The notes below the pieces were generated by a model that was given only the letters and a program-made list of their open reading frames with translations, was not told the DNA's origin and did no database searches. The position numbers and the translations under genes were made by a program. From Cepaea nemoralis (lineage: Eukaryota > Mollusca > Gastropoda > Stylommatophora > Helicidae), in the NCBI GenBank assembly GCA_014155875.1, contig JACEFZ010011394.1, positions 324,501 through 388,500 on the forward strand: a stretch of 64,000 bases of DNA, given 5' to 3'. This document shows positions 13,931 through 30,400 of the stretch, piece by piece; within the stretch, counting starts at the first letter, position 1; each line of letters starts with the position of its first letter.

Positions 13931-16900
13931 CAGAGCTAACAAGACACAATATAACCTGATCAATACACAGACGCTAACAAGACCATATATAACCTGATCA
14001 TATACACAGAGCTAACAAGACAATATAACCTGATCATATACACAGAGCTAACAAGACACATATAACCTGATCATATACACAGCTAACAAGACATATATAA
14101 CTGATCATATACACAGCGCTAACAAGACACTATATACCTGATCATATACACAGAGCTAACAAGACATATATAACCTGATCATATACACAGCGCTAACAAG
14201 ACAATAATAACTGATCATATACACAGCTAACAAGACATATCTAACCTGATCATATACACAGCGCTAACAAGCACACATATAACCTGATCATATACACAGC
14301 GCTAACAAGGACACATATAACCTGATCATAACACAGCGCTAACAAGACATATATAACCCTGATCATATACACAGAGCTAACAAGACATATATAACCTGAT
14401 CATATACACAGAGCTAACAAGACACATATATAACCTGATCATATACACAGAGCTAACAAGACATATATAACCTGATCATATACACAGAGCTAACAAGACA
14501 CTATATAACCTGATTCATATACACAGAGCTAACAAGACATATATAACCTGATCATATACACAGCGCTAAAAATACATAGATAACCGGATAAATTATACAA
14601 GACATACGCTTTTTTAACACCAACCAAGACCGATAGACATATTATTAACCTGATCAAACTATTAAAGAGCTTTAACAACCAACAACCCAGTATAACCTGA
14701 TCAATAACACAGAGCTAACAACAAAAAAAACCAACACAAGGAACATTAATTTTTTTATCTTATACCCTGATCATTTTATACACAGAGCTAAACACAAATA
14801 TGGGGAAAAGGACACTATAAACCCTTTTTGATCATATACCACCAGCAGCTCTCCTAACCACAACAACAAGAACATATATAACATTGATCTCGCATATTAA
14901 CACAGCGGTCGGGCCGCGGGGGGGTAACGCAACAAGACACATGATAACCTGATCATTATACCCCACAGTGCTAACCCAAGACATTAATATGAATACACCT
15001 GGATCTTCATATACACACCCACAGCTAAAAAACACCCCCACCAACACCCCCCCCCCACAACCCCAATCCCCCAACCCAAACACACAAAAGACCATATATA
15101 AACCTGATCATTCTATTTACCCACAAGCAGCTGCTAGCAGGCTAACCCAAGACATATATAAACCTGATTCATATGACACACAGAGATAAACAAGACACAT
15201 AATTAAACCTGATCACACTATATACCAGCAGCTAACAAGGAATATATAACCTGATCATATACCACCACGAAGCCTCCGCATGTGGCTAAAAACAAAAGAC
15301 ATTTATATAACCTGCGTTTCCATTATACACATTAGCGTTTAACAAGAAAACATATAAATTAATTAACCTGAGATCACGATTCATACACAGTAGAGTAGAT
15401 AACAAGACATAATATAAACCTCATGCATCATATTTTACACAGCTAAAAACAAGACACGTATATAACTGATCATATACACAGCGCAACCCAAAGGACAATA
15501 TTATAACACAGAGCTAACAAGACCTATTATAACCGATCAGCAATAAATACACCACAGACGTCTAACCAAAAATACAAGACATTATATATAACTCCCGATT
15601 CATTATACACATCGGAAGATCCCAGTAACAAACAAAACACACTTATAACCGCATCATATATACAGAGCTAAAACAACAAGGACTTAATTATCAACCTGCA
15701 GTCATATTACACAGAGTCCCTAACAAGACACCATATCATAACCTGTGTAATAAATTACATTATGAACAGACGGCTAAACAACACACACCACACATCAAAA
15801 CCTGGTCATTTATATACAGAATGTAAACAAAAAACACACATCCCCATATAACCTGATCATATATACAGAGCTTAGAGCTTAACGAAGGACATATAACCTG
15901 AGTCAATATCCCTACCACATGACGGATTCTTAACAACAACATATAAACTCTAGGTCCCATTATACACCACAGAAGCTTTAACAAACACACATATAACCTG
16001 CTCATATAACAGATGCGTAACCAAGGACAAATATACTAACTGATCATATTAATTACAGAGCCAAGCTCTAACAAGCATATAGTACACCTTGATCAATATA
16101 CACCAGAGCTTGAAGAACAACACCAACAACAAACAAGACATGAATATAACCTGTGCATATACACAGCGCTAAACAAGACACAGCATCATATATAACACTC
16201 GATCATTAGCTACACCAGCTACACCACCCCAAGACAATAAACCCAAAAAAAAAAAAACCCCACCCAAGGACACATATTAACATCTTGATGTAATGATACA
16301 CAGAGCTAACTAAGACCATTTGATTTTTACCTTTATCTTTTTTAAATAGAACCGATCATATAAAAGAGAGCTTCGCTTTTAAATATAAACAAACAACGAC
16401 GGTGACATATTATTAACCTGATTCACCCAGTGATAACACAGTCTAACAAGACACATAAACCGATCTCATCAATACACAGCTAACAATGAAAAAAATTGTA
16501 CTTTAAACCCTGGATCATATTACAACAGCCTAAAAAAACAAAAACCCCAATGACAACCATCTATAACATGTGATCATATACACCAGAGCTAACAAGACAT
16601 ATATAACCTGATCATATACACATCGCGGCCGCGCTAAACACCTCAACTCCCACCCCCCAAGACTTCACCCTACCACACCAAGAAAATAATATAACCTGAT
16701 TCATATTTACACAGCCTAACAAGGACATTATAACCTGTCTGATCATATAACATCAGCTAAACAAGACATGTATATAAACCTGATTCACTATTTGACACCA
16801 GCCTAACAAGACACAATTATAACTCCTGATTCAATATACACAAAGGCTAAACAAGACAAATATAAAACCTGAGATTCGATCATTTTATTACACAGAGAGC

Positions 16901-19900
16901 CACTAACAAACGAATGGACACATATAACAGGACCTGGTCAATATTTTCGTATTAATACCACTCTTATACCCACAGCGCTAAAACAAGGGGACAAATATTT
17001 AGATTAACCTGATCACATTATATATTTTTTATTACACCCCCCAAAGAGAGAGCTCAACAAGGACCTATTATAAACCTTCACTGATAATATACACCCAGAG
17101 CTAACCAAGACCATAAAATATTAACTGGATTCATATAAACAGAGAGACAGCAGAGAGCTAACAAAGACATGATATAACCCCTCCTGATAATATACAACAG
17201 ACGCTAAAACAAGACAAATAACTCTGTTCATTATATACACTCACGTAGAACGGTGGCTGAGCTAACAAGAAATTTATTAACCCTCTCGATCATAACACAC
17301 AGAGGCTAAAAGACACATAGCATATATAACCTAGGTTATCAATTCCTACCTTATACACACCAGAAGCTTAAAAAAACACAAGCGAACATTTATATATTAA
17401 CTGATTTCCTATGACACCAGAGCTCAAAACAAGTCACATATATAACCCGATCATTATTACACAGCTAGCCCTCTAACCAAGGGACACATATACCCTGATA
17501 AGTAGTTTAACCACAGCGTGAACAACGAAATACCAATATGGTATAAAAAAAAGCCATGATCATATACACAGCCCCCGTAGCATTAACAAGACACATTTAA
17601 GTTTATATAACGTGCATTTTCCATTAATACCACATGAGCTAAACCAAACCGAACATTATATAACCTTCTTTCCTGATCAGTATTACATCCCACCGCCAAG
17701 CTAACAAGACATATATAACATGATTCATATACACAGAGCCAAACAAAGACCATATATAATGATATTTCTATACCACACAGACGAGCTAACAAGACTTAAG
17801 AAACCCTGATCATATACCACCACGATGGGCTAAACAAGACACATATATATTAACCTGATCATATACACCAGAAGAGCTTAACCGAGAAATAATTGTATTT
17901 TTTTTTATAAACTGAGATCATAATTATACCACAGGAGCTAACAGACACCATAGGATAACCTAGAGTCCATACTTCTACAACAGAATGCTAACAAGACAAT
18001 ATAACCTGGATCTTCATAATTTACACAGAGCTAATCCTAAAAAAACAAGACATATATAAAAACCTGATCATATATACACAACGAGCTAAAACAAGGACAT
18101 ATTTATACACCTGATCATGTGTTTGTATACACAGAGTAACAAAACATTATATAAACCTGATCATAGTGATACCCACAGAGTGAGAGCTAACAAAGACACA
18201 TAGAACCCTGGTCATTAGTTACACAGAGGCGAAACAACACACATTATAACCGGGTCAATATAGACCCCAGACGCTTAACGTAACCAAAAACAAACCAAAA
18301 AGTGACATCATTAACATGACTCATATTTATATCACAGCGAGCTTAACAACACATTAACCTGGTCATACTATTACAGAAGCGTAACAAGACAAATATATAA
18401 ACCTCGTTGATCATTATTTACACAGACTATTTAATCAACACAAGACATATATAATAACCTGATCTTCATATATACACAGCGCTCAATCCAACACATATAT
18501 AACCCCTGGTCATATACCACAGTAGCTAAACAACACCAACCAACACAAATATAACATGGCCTGGTTAATATTATACAGAGGGCTAACAAGACATTATAAA
18601 CCCTGATCATTAACTTATACAGAGCTAAAACACAATCATAACCTTGGTTCATATGTTCTAAACTTTATACCCTCAGAGCTTATAACAAGACAATTTTTAA
18701 AACATTGATCATATTACACAGAGCTAACAAGAACATATTATAAACATGATCATATACCACAGAGGGCTCAACAACACACATATAACCTGGTCATTCTTAT
18801 AATAACAGAGGTTAACAAGACAACTATAACCTGATCTATACACAGAGACTGCGCTAACAAAAACAAGTAAGACTCATATTTATAAACCACGATCATAACA
18901 CAGAGCACAGAGCGTAACAAGACACCATAGTATAACCTGCGGTCAATACTACCACAGAGATAGCAAACTACCCCCAAAGGGAAAGAAAGCAACCCCAATT
19001 TTTTAACTCATTAACCTGATTCCAGATTATACCAGATGCTAAAACAACACACATTCCTAGTAAACCTGCTGAATCAATATTATACACAGAGACTAAACAA
19101 CAAGACATATTTTATAAACCTGTGCCAAAATTATTACACAGAGCTAACAAGAACACAACCTATTCACCTGGGTCATATATACACAGAGCTAACAACACCC
19201 ACATATATATAACCTGGTCATATACACAGAGACAGGCTAACAACACAACATATAACTCGGGTCATATACACCACACCCACAGATAGCTAAACAAACCCAC
19301 ATATAACCACCTGATCATATACACAGCAGAGCTTAACAAGACATATAACTGATCATATACACCCAGAGCGAACAAGACACATATACCTGGTCATACACAC
19401 AGAGCTTATGCAACAACACACATCGAGTAACATGGTCAGATACACATGAGCTTCTAGCTAAAAACAAACATTATAATCCTGGTTATATATTACAGCAGTC
19501 AGAGAGAGAGATGAGAAGAGAGCTTAAACAACAAAACCCAACCATATAAACTGATCAGATACCCACCAGAGCTAAAACCCAGCACCACCAACCACCACCA
19601 ACCCACACACAAGACACATCTTAACCTGATCATATAACACAGCAGACGGTCAGGGCTAACAAAGACATATAAACCTGATATATTACCACCAGAGCTAAAA
19701 AGACAATATATAACCGTATATATACACAGAAGCTAACAAGACATATAAACCTCGATCTCCATATTTTTACACAGAGCTAACAACACATATACTAACCTAG
19801 GTCATATTTACACCGAGCTAACTAAACACACATTATAACCCTGATCATTTATACACTCTCTCAAAGCCGCATAACAAGGGACACATACACTTATACCTTC

Positions 19901-22900
19901 TCTTGCTCTTTTTTTTCCCCATTTTTTTCTCTTGTTTTTAACATGCGTCATATACCACAGAGGCTTTTAATTAAAACAACAAACATTATAACTTGGTCAT
20001 ATACACAGACGCTAACAACACACATACTTAACTTGGTCATATACACATTGCTAACAACACCACAATAAAAACTTTGGTTTCAAGAACCTCCCCAGAGCTA
20101 AACCCAAGGACACATCTATAACCTGATCATAGACCACCCCCAGAGGGGGCCCCGTGTGGCGGTAACAAACATAGATAAACTCCTAGATCATATACACAGC
20201 TCTGCTCGCTGCTGCTGTGCTCGCGCTACAACACACATATTATAACCTGATATATAAACAGCGTGAGGTGTAAAAAGACCATAATATATAACCTGATCAT
20301 ATACACAGGGCTAACAACTAGTAGGACCTTCATATGGACACTTACGTGACAATCTGTAGTAAGGCGGGGAAGACATAAGATAACCTGGGAATCATATACA
20401 CATGAGCTACAAGACAAAAATATAACATGATTCACCTTATACACAGACGCTAAAAACAAGAAGACATATATAACCTGTAATTCCAATATATTACCACCAC
20501 AGGAGAGCTATTAACAAGAACAATAATTTTTTTTATCAAACGGATTCATTATACACAGAGGCTAAACAAGACAAACTATAACCTGTCCTGAGCATATTTT
20601 AACACCCAGCTAAAAACAAGAACATATATAACCTGTCTGAATTCAATATAATACACTTTCAGCTGCCTCCACAAGCGTGCTTAGTTCCCAGCGCTCTTAA
20701 GCTGGAGGGCGCGCTTAACAAGAAGACACATATTTATTAACTGATCATCAACACTACACCAGAGCTAAACAATCAAGCCATATATAAACCTGATCATTAT
20801 ACCACAGATTGGCTAAACAGATCATATATACTAAACCTGTGATTTCATATTTACACAGACGGCGAAAGTTTAACAACAACATAAACCTGACATATAGTAC
20901 TAAAGAAGCTAACAAGACAGATATAACCTGACAAATTATTACACAGAGCTCCTTCAAACCAGATCACATCATTTTATAACGCACCCGGGTCATATAACGA
21001 GGCTTAACAAACACACAATAAATTATAACCATGCATCCTATCACACAGAGCCTTAAAACAAAAAAACCCACCACACCCATATATATAACCATGATTCATT
21101 TATATAACAGAGCGAAAAAAAAACTCAAAAAAAAAAAAACCAAAGATCATATAAACCTGGTCATATTACCACAGAGCTATTAAAAAAACCCCACACATTA
21201 TAACCTGGTCATATTCTTTACTACATTTGACACACAGAGCTAACAACACAATATACACCTGATCATATTACACATCGCTTAACAAGACATATATAAACCT
21301 GATATTTATACAGACAGCTTTTAACCCCAAGGATAATAATCTTATATAAACCGATCATAATTTATACAGAACTGGTCAACACCACCACATTATTACATGC
21401 TATCAGTATTACCCAACAGAGTAAGGAGCTAACAAGAAAGTTTTTGATCTATATAAAGCTGTTAATATACACAGCCAGTAGCCACGAGCTTAACAGACAA
21501 TATATAACCTGGATCTCATATTTTTTTATATATTTACACAGCGAACAAGACAGACATATAATAGTTTATACACATGAATCCTTTATATCTAAACATGAGC
21601 CTACACAGAAAAACATATATAACCTGATCATATACAACAGCTACAAGACATATAACCCTGATCATATACACAGCTAACCAAGACATATCTAACCTGATCA
21701 TATACACAGAGCAACAAGACATATATAACTGATCATATCACACAAGCTAACAAGACACATATAACCTGATCATATATACAGAGCTAACAAGACATATGAT
21801 AACCTGATCATATACACAGAGCTAACCACCTAGACACTATATAAACTAACTGGGTCAATATACAGAGCTCCAATACACATATAACCCTTAATATATACCT
21901 GATCTAACAACACCTATACTGATCATATATATACAGAGCTAACAAGACATATATAACTGATCATATACACAGAGCTAACAAGACACATATAAACCTGGTC
22001 ATATACACAGAGCTAAAAAGACACATAATAATCATATAACAGAGCAACACCTATCAACACAGATCTAAACAAGAGACATATATAACCTGATCATATCCAC
22101 AGAGAGCTAACAACGGTAACAAATGATATAACCAGATCCAACACATATATACAAGATCATATTAACAACAAACAGAATTATAAACATTGATAAATACTAT
22201 ACAGAGCTAACAAGACATATATAACCTGGTCATATACACAGCGCTAACAAGACACATATATAACCTGATCATATTACACAGAGCTAAACAGATCATTAAT
22301 TGTTATACAGTATGCTAACACACACATATAACACCTGATCAATATACACAGCAGAGCCAAGAACATATATATATAGATTCAGTATAACAGCAGGTATAAG
22401 ACATATACACAGAGCAACAAGACACCTTATAAGAGAATATACACAATAACAAGATATATAAGCAATCATATACCAGAGCTAACAAGAGCAAAAAGAGTAC
22501 ACAGCTAGAACAAGCACAGTATAACCTAACACAAACGACATATAACCTGATCATATACACAGAGTCTATACACACAAGACATAGAACCTGATCATATACA
22601 CAGAGCTAACAAGAACACATATAACCTGATCATATACACAGAGCTAACAACACACATTATAACCGATCATATACACACAGCAGCTAACAAGACATACCAA
22701 CATCATAACACTGTCATATAACATATATACAGAGCTTCACCCTCCCTACACCAAGACCCATAGATAATAACCTGATATATACACAGAGCTAACAAGACAT
22801 ATATAGAACCTGATCATATACACAGCGCTAAAAGAAACACATATATAACCTGATCATATACACCAGAGCTAACAAGACACATATAACCTGATCATACACA

Positions 22901-24400
22901 GCACAAAGCTACAAGACATATATAACCTGATCATATACACAGAGCTTCACACATGAATTATAAAGACACAGCTAACAAGACATATTAACTGATATTATTC
23001 AATATAACCAAGCTAACCCTAACCACAAAATGATCATATACACGAGCAACAATATATATAACCTGATCATATACACAGAGCTAACAAGACATATATAACT
23101 GATCATATACACAGAGCTAACAAGACACACATATATAACAGATAACAAGATCATATATCCACATCAGTACACGAGCTAACAAGACACATATAACCTGATC
23201 ATATACACAGAGCTAACAAGACACATATATAACCTGATCATATACACAGAGCTAACAAGACATATATAACCTGATCATATACACAGAGCTAACAAGACAT
23301 ATATAACCCTGATCATATACACAGCGCTAACAAGAACATATATAACCTGATCATATACACAGAGCTAACAAGGACATCATATAACCTGATCATATACACA
23401 GCCTAACAAGACACATATAACCTGACTCATATACACAAGCTAACAAGACACATATAACCTGATCATATACACAGAGCTAACAAGACATATATAACCTGAT
23501 CATATACACAGAGCTAACAAGACACTATATAACCTGATCATATACCAGCTACCAAGACACTATATAACCTGATCATATACACAGCTAACAAGACATATAT
23601 AACCTGATCATATACACAGCTAACAAGACACATATAACCTGATCATATACACAGCTAACAAGACACATATAACCTGATCATATACACAGCTAACAAGACA
23701 TATAAACCTGATCATATACACAGCTAACAAGGACACATATATACCTGATCATATACACAGAGCTAACAAGACATATAAACCTGATCATATACACAGGCTA
23801 ACAAGACACATATAACCTGATCATATACACAGCTAACAAGACACATAAACCTGATCATATACACAGAGCTAACAAGACACATAAATGATATATACACAGA
23901 GCTAACAAACAATTATAAACCTGATCATAAACAAGACACACACATATAACCTGATCATATACACAGCGACTATTCTGATCATATACACAGAGCTAACAAG
24001 ACATATATAACCTGATCATATACACAGAGCTAACAAGACACATATATAACCTGATCATATACACAGAGCTAACAAGACACATATAACCTGATCATATACA
24101 CAGAGCAACTATAAAAATAACCCTACACAAGACCACAATACAAACACCATAACTGATCATATACACAGAGCGAGCTAACAAGACAATCATATAATCACCT
24201 GATCATATACCACAGCAGATAACCACAAACATTAACATATATAACAAGCATCATATTAATACTGGCTAACAAGCACATATGACCTATTATATATACACAG
24301 CTAAGCAACACACATATAATGTATATTACACTGGCAACATATACCATATAACCGTCAAACAATGACAAAAACATAATAATAACCTGATCATATACCATAT
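13931..24400 (+). repeat. satellite array, error-rich middle block
   Basis: The same ~37-bp monomer is recognisable throughout, but nearly every copy carries random insertions, deletions and homopolymer runs, worst between about 14.6 and 21.5 kb and fading out by about 24.4 kb. Insertions dominate and hit the most conserved parts of the monomer as often as the rest. This fits uncorrected long-read sequence bridging an otherwise unresolved array better than true divergence. Small ORFs here are chance products and are not annotated. Copy number and length in this block should not be trusted. Confidence 0.85.
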
Positions 24401-27400
24401 ACACAGAGCTAACAAGACACATATAACCTGATCATATATACACAGAGCTAACAAGACACATATAACCTGATCATATACACAGAGCTAACAAGACAATATA
24501 ACCTGATCATATACACAGAGCTAACAAGACATATATAACCTGATCATATACACAGAGCTAACAAGACATATTAACCTGATCATATACACAGAGCTAACAA
24601 GACATATATAACCTGATCATATACACAGCGCTAACAAGACACATATAACCTGATCATATACACAGAGCTAACAAGACACATATAACCTGATCATATACAC
24701 AGCGCTAACAAGACATATATAACCTGATCATATACACAGCGCTAACAAGACACATATAACTGATCATATACACAGAGCTAACAAGCACATATATACCTGA
24801 TCATATACACAGAGCTAACAAGACACATATAACCTGATCATATACACAGCTAACAAGACACATATATAACCTGATCATATACACAGAGCTAACAAGACAT
24901 ATATAACCTGATCAATATACACAGCGCTAACAAGACACATCTAACCTGATCATATACACAGAGCTAACAACACACATATAACCTGATCATATACACAGCG
25001 CTAACAAGGACCTATATAACCTGATCATATACACAGCTAATAAGACACCTATATAACCTGATCATATACACAGAGCTAACAAGACATATATAACCTGCTC
25101 ATATACACAGCGCTAACAACACATATAACCTGATCATATACACAGAGCTAACAACACACATATAACCTGATCATATACACAGCGCTAACAAGACATATAT
25201 AACCTGATCATATACACAGAGCTAACAACACACATATAACCTGGTCATATACACAGAGCTAACAACACATATAACCTGATCATACACAGAGCTAACAAGA
25301 CATATATAACCTGATCATATACACAGAGCTAACAACACACATATAACCTGGTCATATACACAGAGCTAACAACACATATAACCTGATCATATACACAGAG
25401 CTAACAAGACATATATAACCTGATCATATACACAGCGCTAACAACACATATAACCTGATCATATACACAGAGCTAACAACACACATATAACCTGATCATA
25501 TACACAGCGCTAACAAGACACATATATAACCCTGATCATATACACAGCGCTAACAACACATATATAACCTGATCATATACACAGCGCTAACAAGACACAT
25601 ATAACTTGGTCATATACACAGCGCTAACAAGACACATATAACCTGATCATATACACAGCGCTAACAAGACACATATAACCTGATCATATACACAGCTAAC
25701 AAGACACATATAACCTGATCATATACACAGCTAACAACACACATATAACCTGATCATATACACAGCTAACAAGACACAATATAACCTGATCATATACACA
25801 GCTAACAAGACACATATAACCTGATCATATACACAGCTAACAAGACACATATAACCTGATCATATACACAGCTAACAAGACACATATAACCTGATCATAT
25901 ACACAGCTAACAAGACACATATAACCTGATCATATACACAGCTAACAAGACACATATAACCTGATCATATACACAGCTAACAACACACATCTAACCTGAT
26001 CATATACACAGCTAACACACACATATAACCTGATCATATACCAGCTCACAAGATACATATACCGATCATATACACAGCTACACACACATATAACCTGATC
26101 ATATACACAGCTAACAACACACATATAACCTGATCATATACACAGAGCTAACAAGACACATATAACCTGATCATATACACAGCTAACAAGACACATATAA
26201 CCTGATCATATACACAGCTAACAAGACACATATAACCTGATCATATACACAGCGCTAACAACACATATAACCTGGTCATATACACAGCGCTAACAACACA
26301 TATAACCTGATCATATACACAGCGCTAACAAGACACATATAACCTGATCATATACACAGAGCTAACAAGACATATAACCTGATCATATACACAGCTAACA
26401 ACACATATAACCTGATCATATACACAGAGCTAACAAGACACATATAACCTGATCATATACACAGCTAACAAGACATATATAACCTGATCATATACACAGC
26501 TAACAAGACATATATAACCTGATCATATACACAGCTAACAAGACACATATAACCTGATCATATACACAGAGCTAACAAGACACATATAACCTGATCATAT
26601 ACACAGCGCTAACAACACACATATAACCTGATCATATACACAGCTAACAAGACATATATAACCTGATCATATACACAGAGCTAACAAGACACATATAACC
26701 TGATCATATACACAGCTAACAAGACACATATATAACCTGATCATATACACAGAGCTAACAAGACATATATAACCTGATCATATACACAGAGCTAACAAGA
26801 CATATATAACCTGATCATATACACAGAGCTAACAAGACATATATAACCTGATCATATACACAGAGCTAACAAGACATATATAACCTGATCATATACACAG
26901 AGCTAACAACACACATATATAACCTGATCATATACACAGAGCTAACAAGACACATATATAACCTGATCATATACACAGAGCTAACAACACACATATATAA
27001 CCTGATCATATACACAGAGCTAACAACACACATATATAACCTGATCATATACACAGAGCTAACAACACACATATATAACCTGATCATATACACAGAGCTA
27101 ACAAGACATATATAACCTGATCATATACACAGAGCTAACAAGACATATATAACCTGATCATATACACAGCGCTAACAAGACACATATAACCTGATCATAT
27201 ACACAGAGCTAACAAGACATATATAACCTGATCATATACACAGAGCTAACAAGACATATATAACCTGATCATATACACAGAGCTAACAAGACATATATAA
27301 CCTGATCATATACACAGCTAACAAGACACATATAACCTGATCATATACACAGCTAACAAGACACATATAACCTGATCATATACACAGAGCTAACAAGACA

Positions 27401-30400
27401 CATATAACCTGATCATATACACAGCTAACAACACACATATAACCTGATCATATACACAGCTAACAACACATATATAACCTGATCATATACACAGAGCTAA
27501 CAACACACATATAACCTGATCATATACACAGAGCTAACAACACATATATAACCTGATCATATACACAGAGCTAACAACACACATATAACCTGATCATATA
27601 CACACAGCTAACAAGACACATATAACCTGATCATATACACAGAGCTAACAAGACACATATAACCTGATCATATACACAGCTAACAACACATATATAACCT
27701 GATCATATACACAGAGCTAACAAGACACATATAACCTGATCATATACACAGCTAACAAGACACATATAACCTGATCATATACACAGCGCTAACAACACAT
27801 ATAACCTGATCATATACACAGAGCTAACAAGACACATATAACCTGATCATATACACAGCTAACAACACATATATAACCTGATCATATACACAGAGCTAAC
27901 AAGACATATATAACCTGATCATATACACAGAGCTAACAACACATATATAACCTGATCATATACACAGCTAACAAGACACATATAACCTGATCATATACAC
28001 AGCTAACAACACATATATAACCTGATCATATACACAGAGCTAACAACACATATATAACCTGATCATATACACAGAGCTAACAACACATATATAACCTGAT
28101 CATATACACAGCTAACAAGACACATATAACCTGATCATATACACAGAGCTAACAACACATATATAACCTGATCATATACACAGCTAACAACACATATATA
28201 ACCTGATCATATACACAGCTAACAAGACATATATAACCTGATCATATACACAGCTAACAACACATATATAACCTGATCATATACACAGAGCTAACAACAC
28301 ATATATAACCTGATCATATACACAGAGCTAACAACACATATATAACCTGATCATATACACAGCTAACAAGACACATATAACCTGATCATATACACAGCTA
28401 ACAACACATATATAACCTGATCATATACACAGAGCTAACAAGACACATATAACCTGATCATATACACAGCTAACAAGACACATATAACCTGATCATATAC
28501 ACAGCGCTAACAAGACACATATAACCTGATCATATACACAGCTAACAAGACACATATAACCTGATCATATACACAGCTAACAAGACATATATAACCTGAT
28601 CATATACACAGCTAACAAGACACATATATAACCTGATCATATACACAGCTAACAACACACATATAACCTGATCATATACACAGCTAACAAGACACATATA
28701 ACCTGGTCATATACACAGAGCTAACAAGACATATATAACCTGATCATATACACAGCTAACAAGACATATATAACCTGGTCATATACACAGCTAACAAGAC
28801 ATATATAACCTGATCATATACACAGCTAACAAGACATATATAACCTGATCATATACACAGCGCTAACAAGACACATATAACCTGATCATATACACAGAGC
28901 TAACAAGACATATAACCTGATCATATACACAGCGCTAACAAGACATATATAACCTGATCATATACACAGAGCTAACAAGACATATATAACCTGATCATAT
29001 ACACAGCGCTAACAAGACATATATAACCTGATCATATACACAGAGCTAACAAGACATATATAACCTGATCATATACACACAGCTAACAACACACATATAA
29101 CCTGATCATATACACAGCGCTAACAACACATATAACCTGGTCATATACACAGCGCTAACAACACATATAACCTGATCATATACACAGCGCTAACAAGACA
29201 CATATAACCTGATCATATACACAGCTAACAACACATATAACCTGATCATATACACAGCTAACAAGACACATATAACCTGATCATATACACAGCTAACAAG
29301 ACACATATAACCTGATCATATACACAGCGCTAACAAGACACATATAACCTGATCATATACACAGCTAACAAGACACATATAACCTGATCATATACACAGC
29401 GCTAACAACACATATAACCTGATCATATACACAGCGCTAACAACACATATAACCTGATCATATACACAGCGCTAACAAGACACATATAACCTGATCATAT
29501 ACACAGCTAACAAGACACATATAACCTGATCATATACACAGCTAACAACACACATATAACCTGATCATATACACAGCTAACAACACACATATAACCTGAT
29601 CATATACACAGCTAACAACACACATATAACCTGATCATATACACAGCTAACAAGCACACATATAACCTGATCATATACACAGCTAACAACACACATATAA
29701 CCTGATCATATACACAGCTAACAACACACATATAACCTGATCATATACACAGCTAACAAGACACATATAACCTGATCATATACACAGCTAACAACACACA
29801 TATAACCTGATCATATACACAGCTAACAACACACATATAACCTGATCATATACACAGCTAACAACACACATATAACCTGATCATATACACAGCTAACAAC
29901 ACACATATAACCTGATCATATACACAGCTAACAAGACACATATAACCTGATCATATACACAGCTAACAAGACACATATAACCTGATCATATACACAGCGC
30001 TAACAACACATATAACCTGATCATATACACAGCTAACAAGACACATATAACCTGATCATATACACAGAGCTAACAAGACATATATAACCTGATCATATAC
30101 ACAGAGCTAACAAGACATATATAACCTGATCATATACACAGAGCTAACAAGACACATATAACCTGATCATATACACAGAGCTAACAAGACATATATAACC
30201 TGATCATATACACAGAGCTAACAAGACACATATAACCTGATCATATACACAGAGCTAACAAGACACATATAACCTGATCATATACACAGCGCTAACAACA
30301 CATATAACCTGATCATATACACAGCTAACAAGACACATATAACCTGATCATATACACAGAGCTAACAAGACACATATAACCTGATCATATACACAGCTAA

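Noticed and set aside
14832..24422. Many 60-90 codon ORFs in the disturbed satellite
   Set aside because: They are chance frames opened by indels in an error-rich copy of the satellite, with no conserved domain.
26866..27093. Minus-strand ORF of 12-13 residue repeats
   Set aside because: A run of 39-bp monomers, a multiple of three, stays open by chance; it is satellite sequence.
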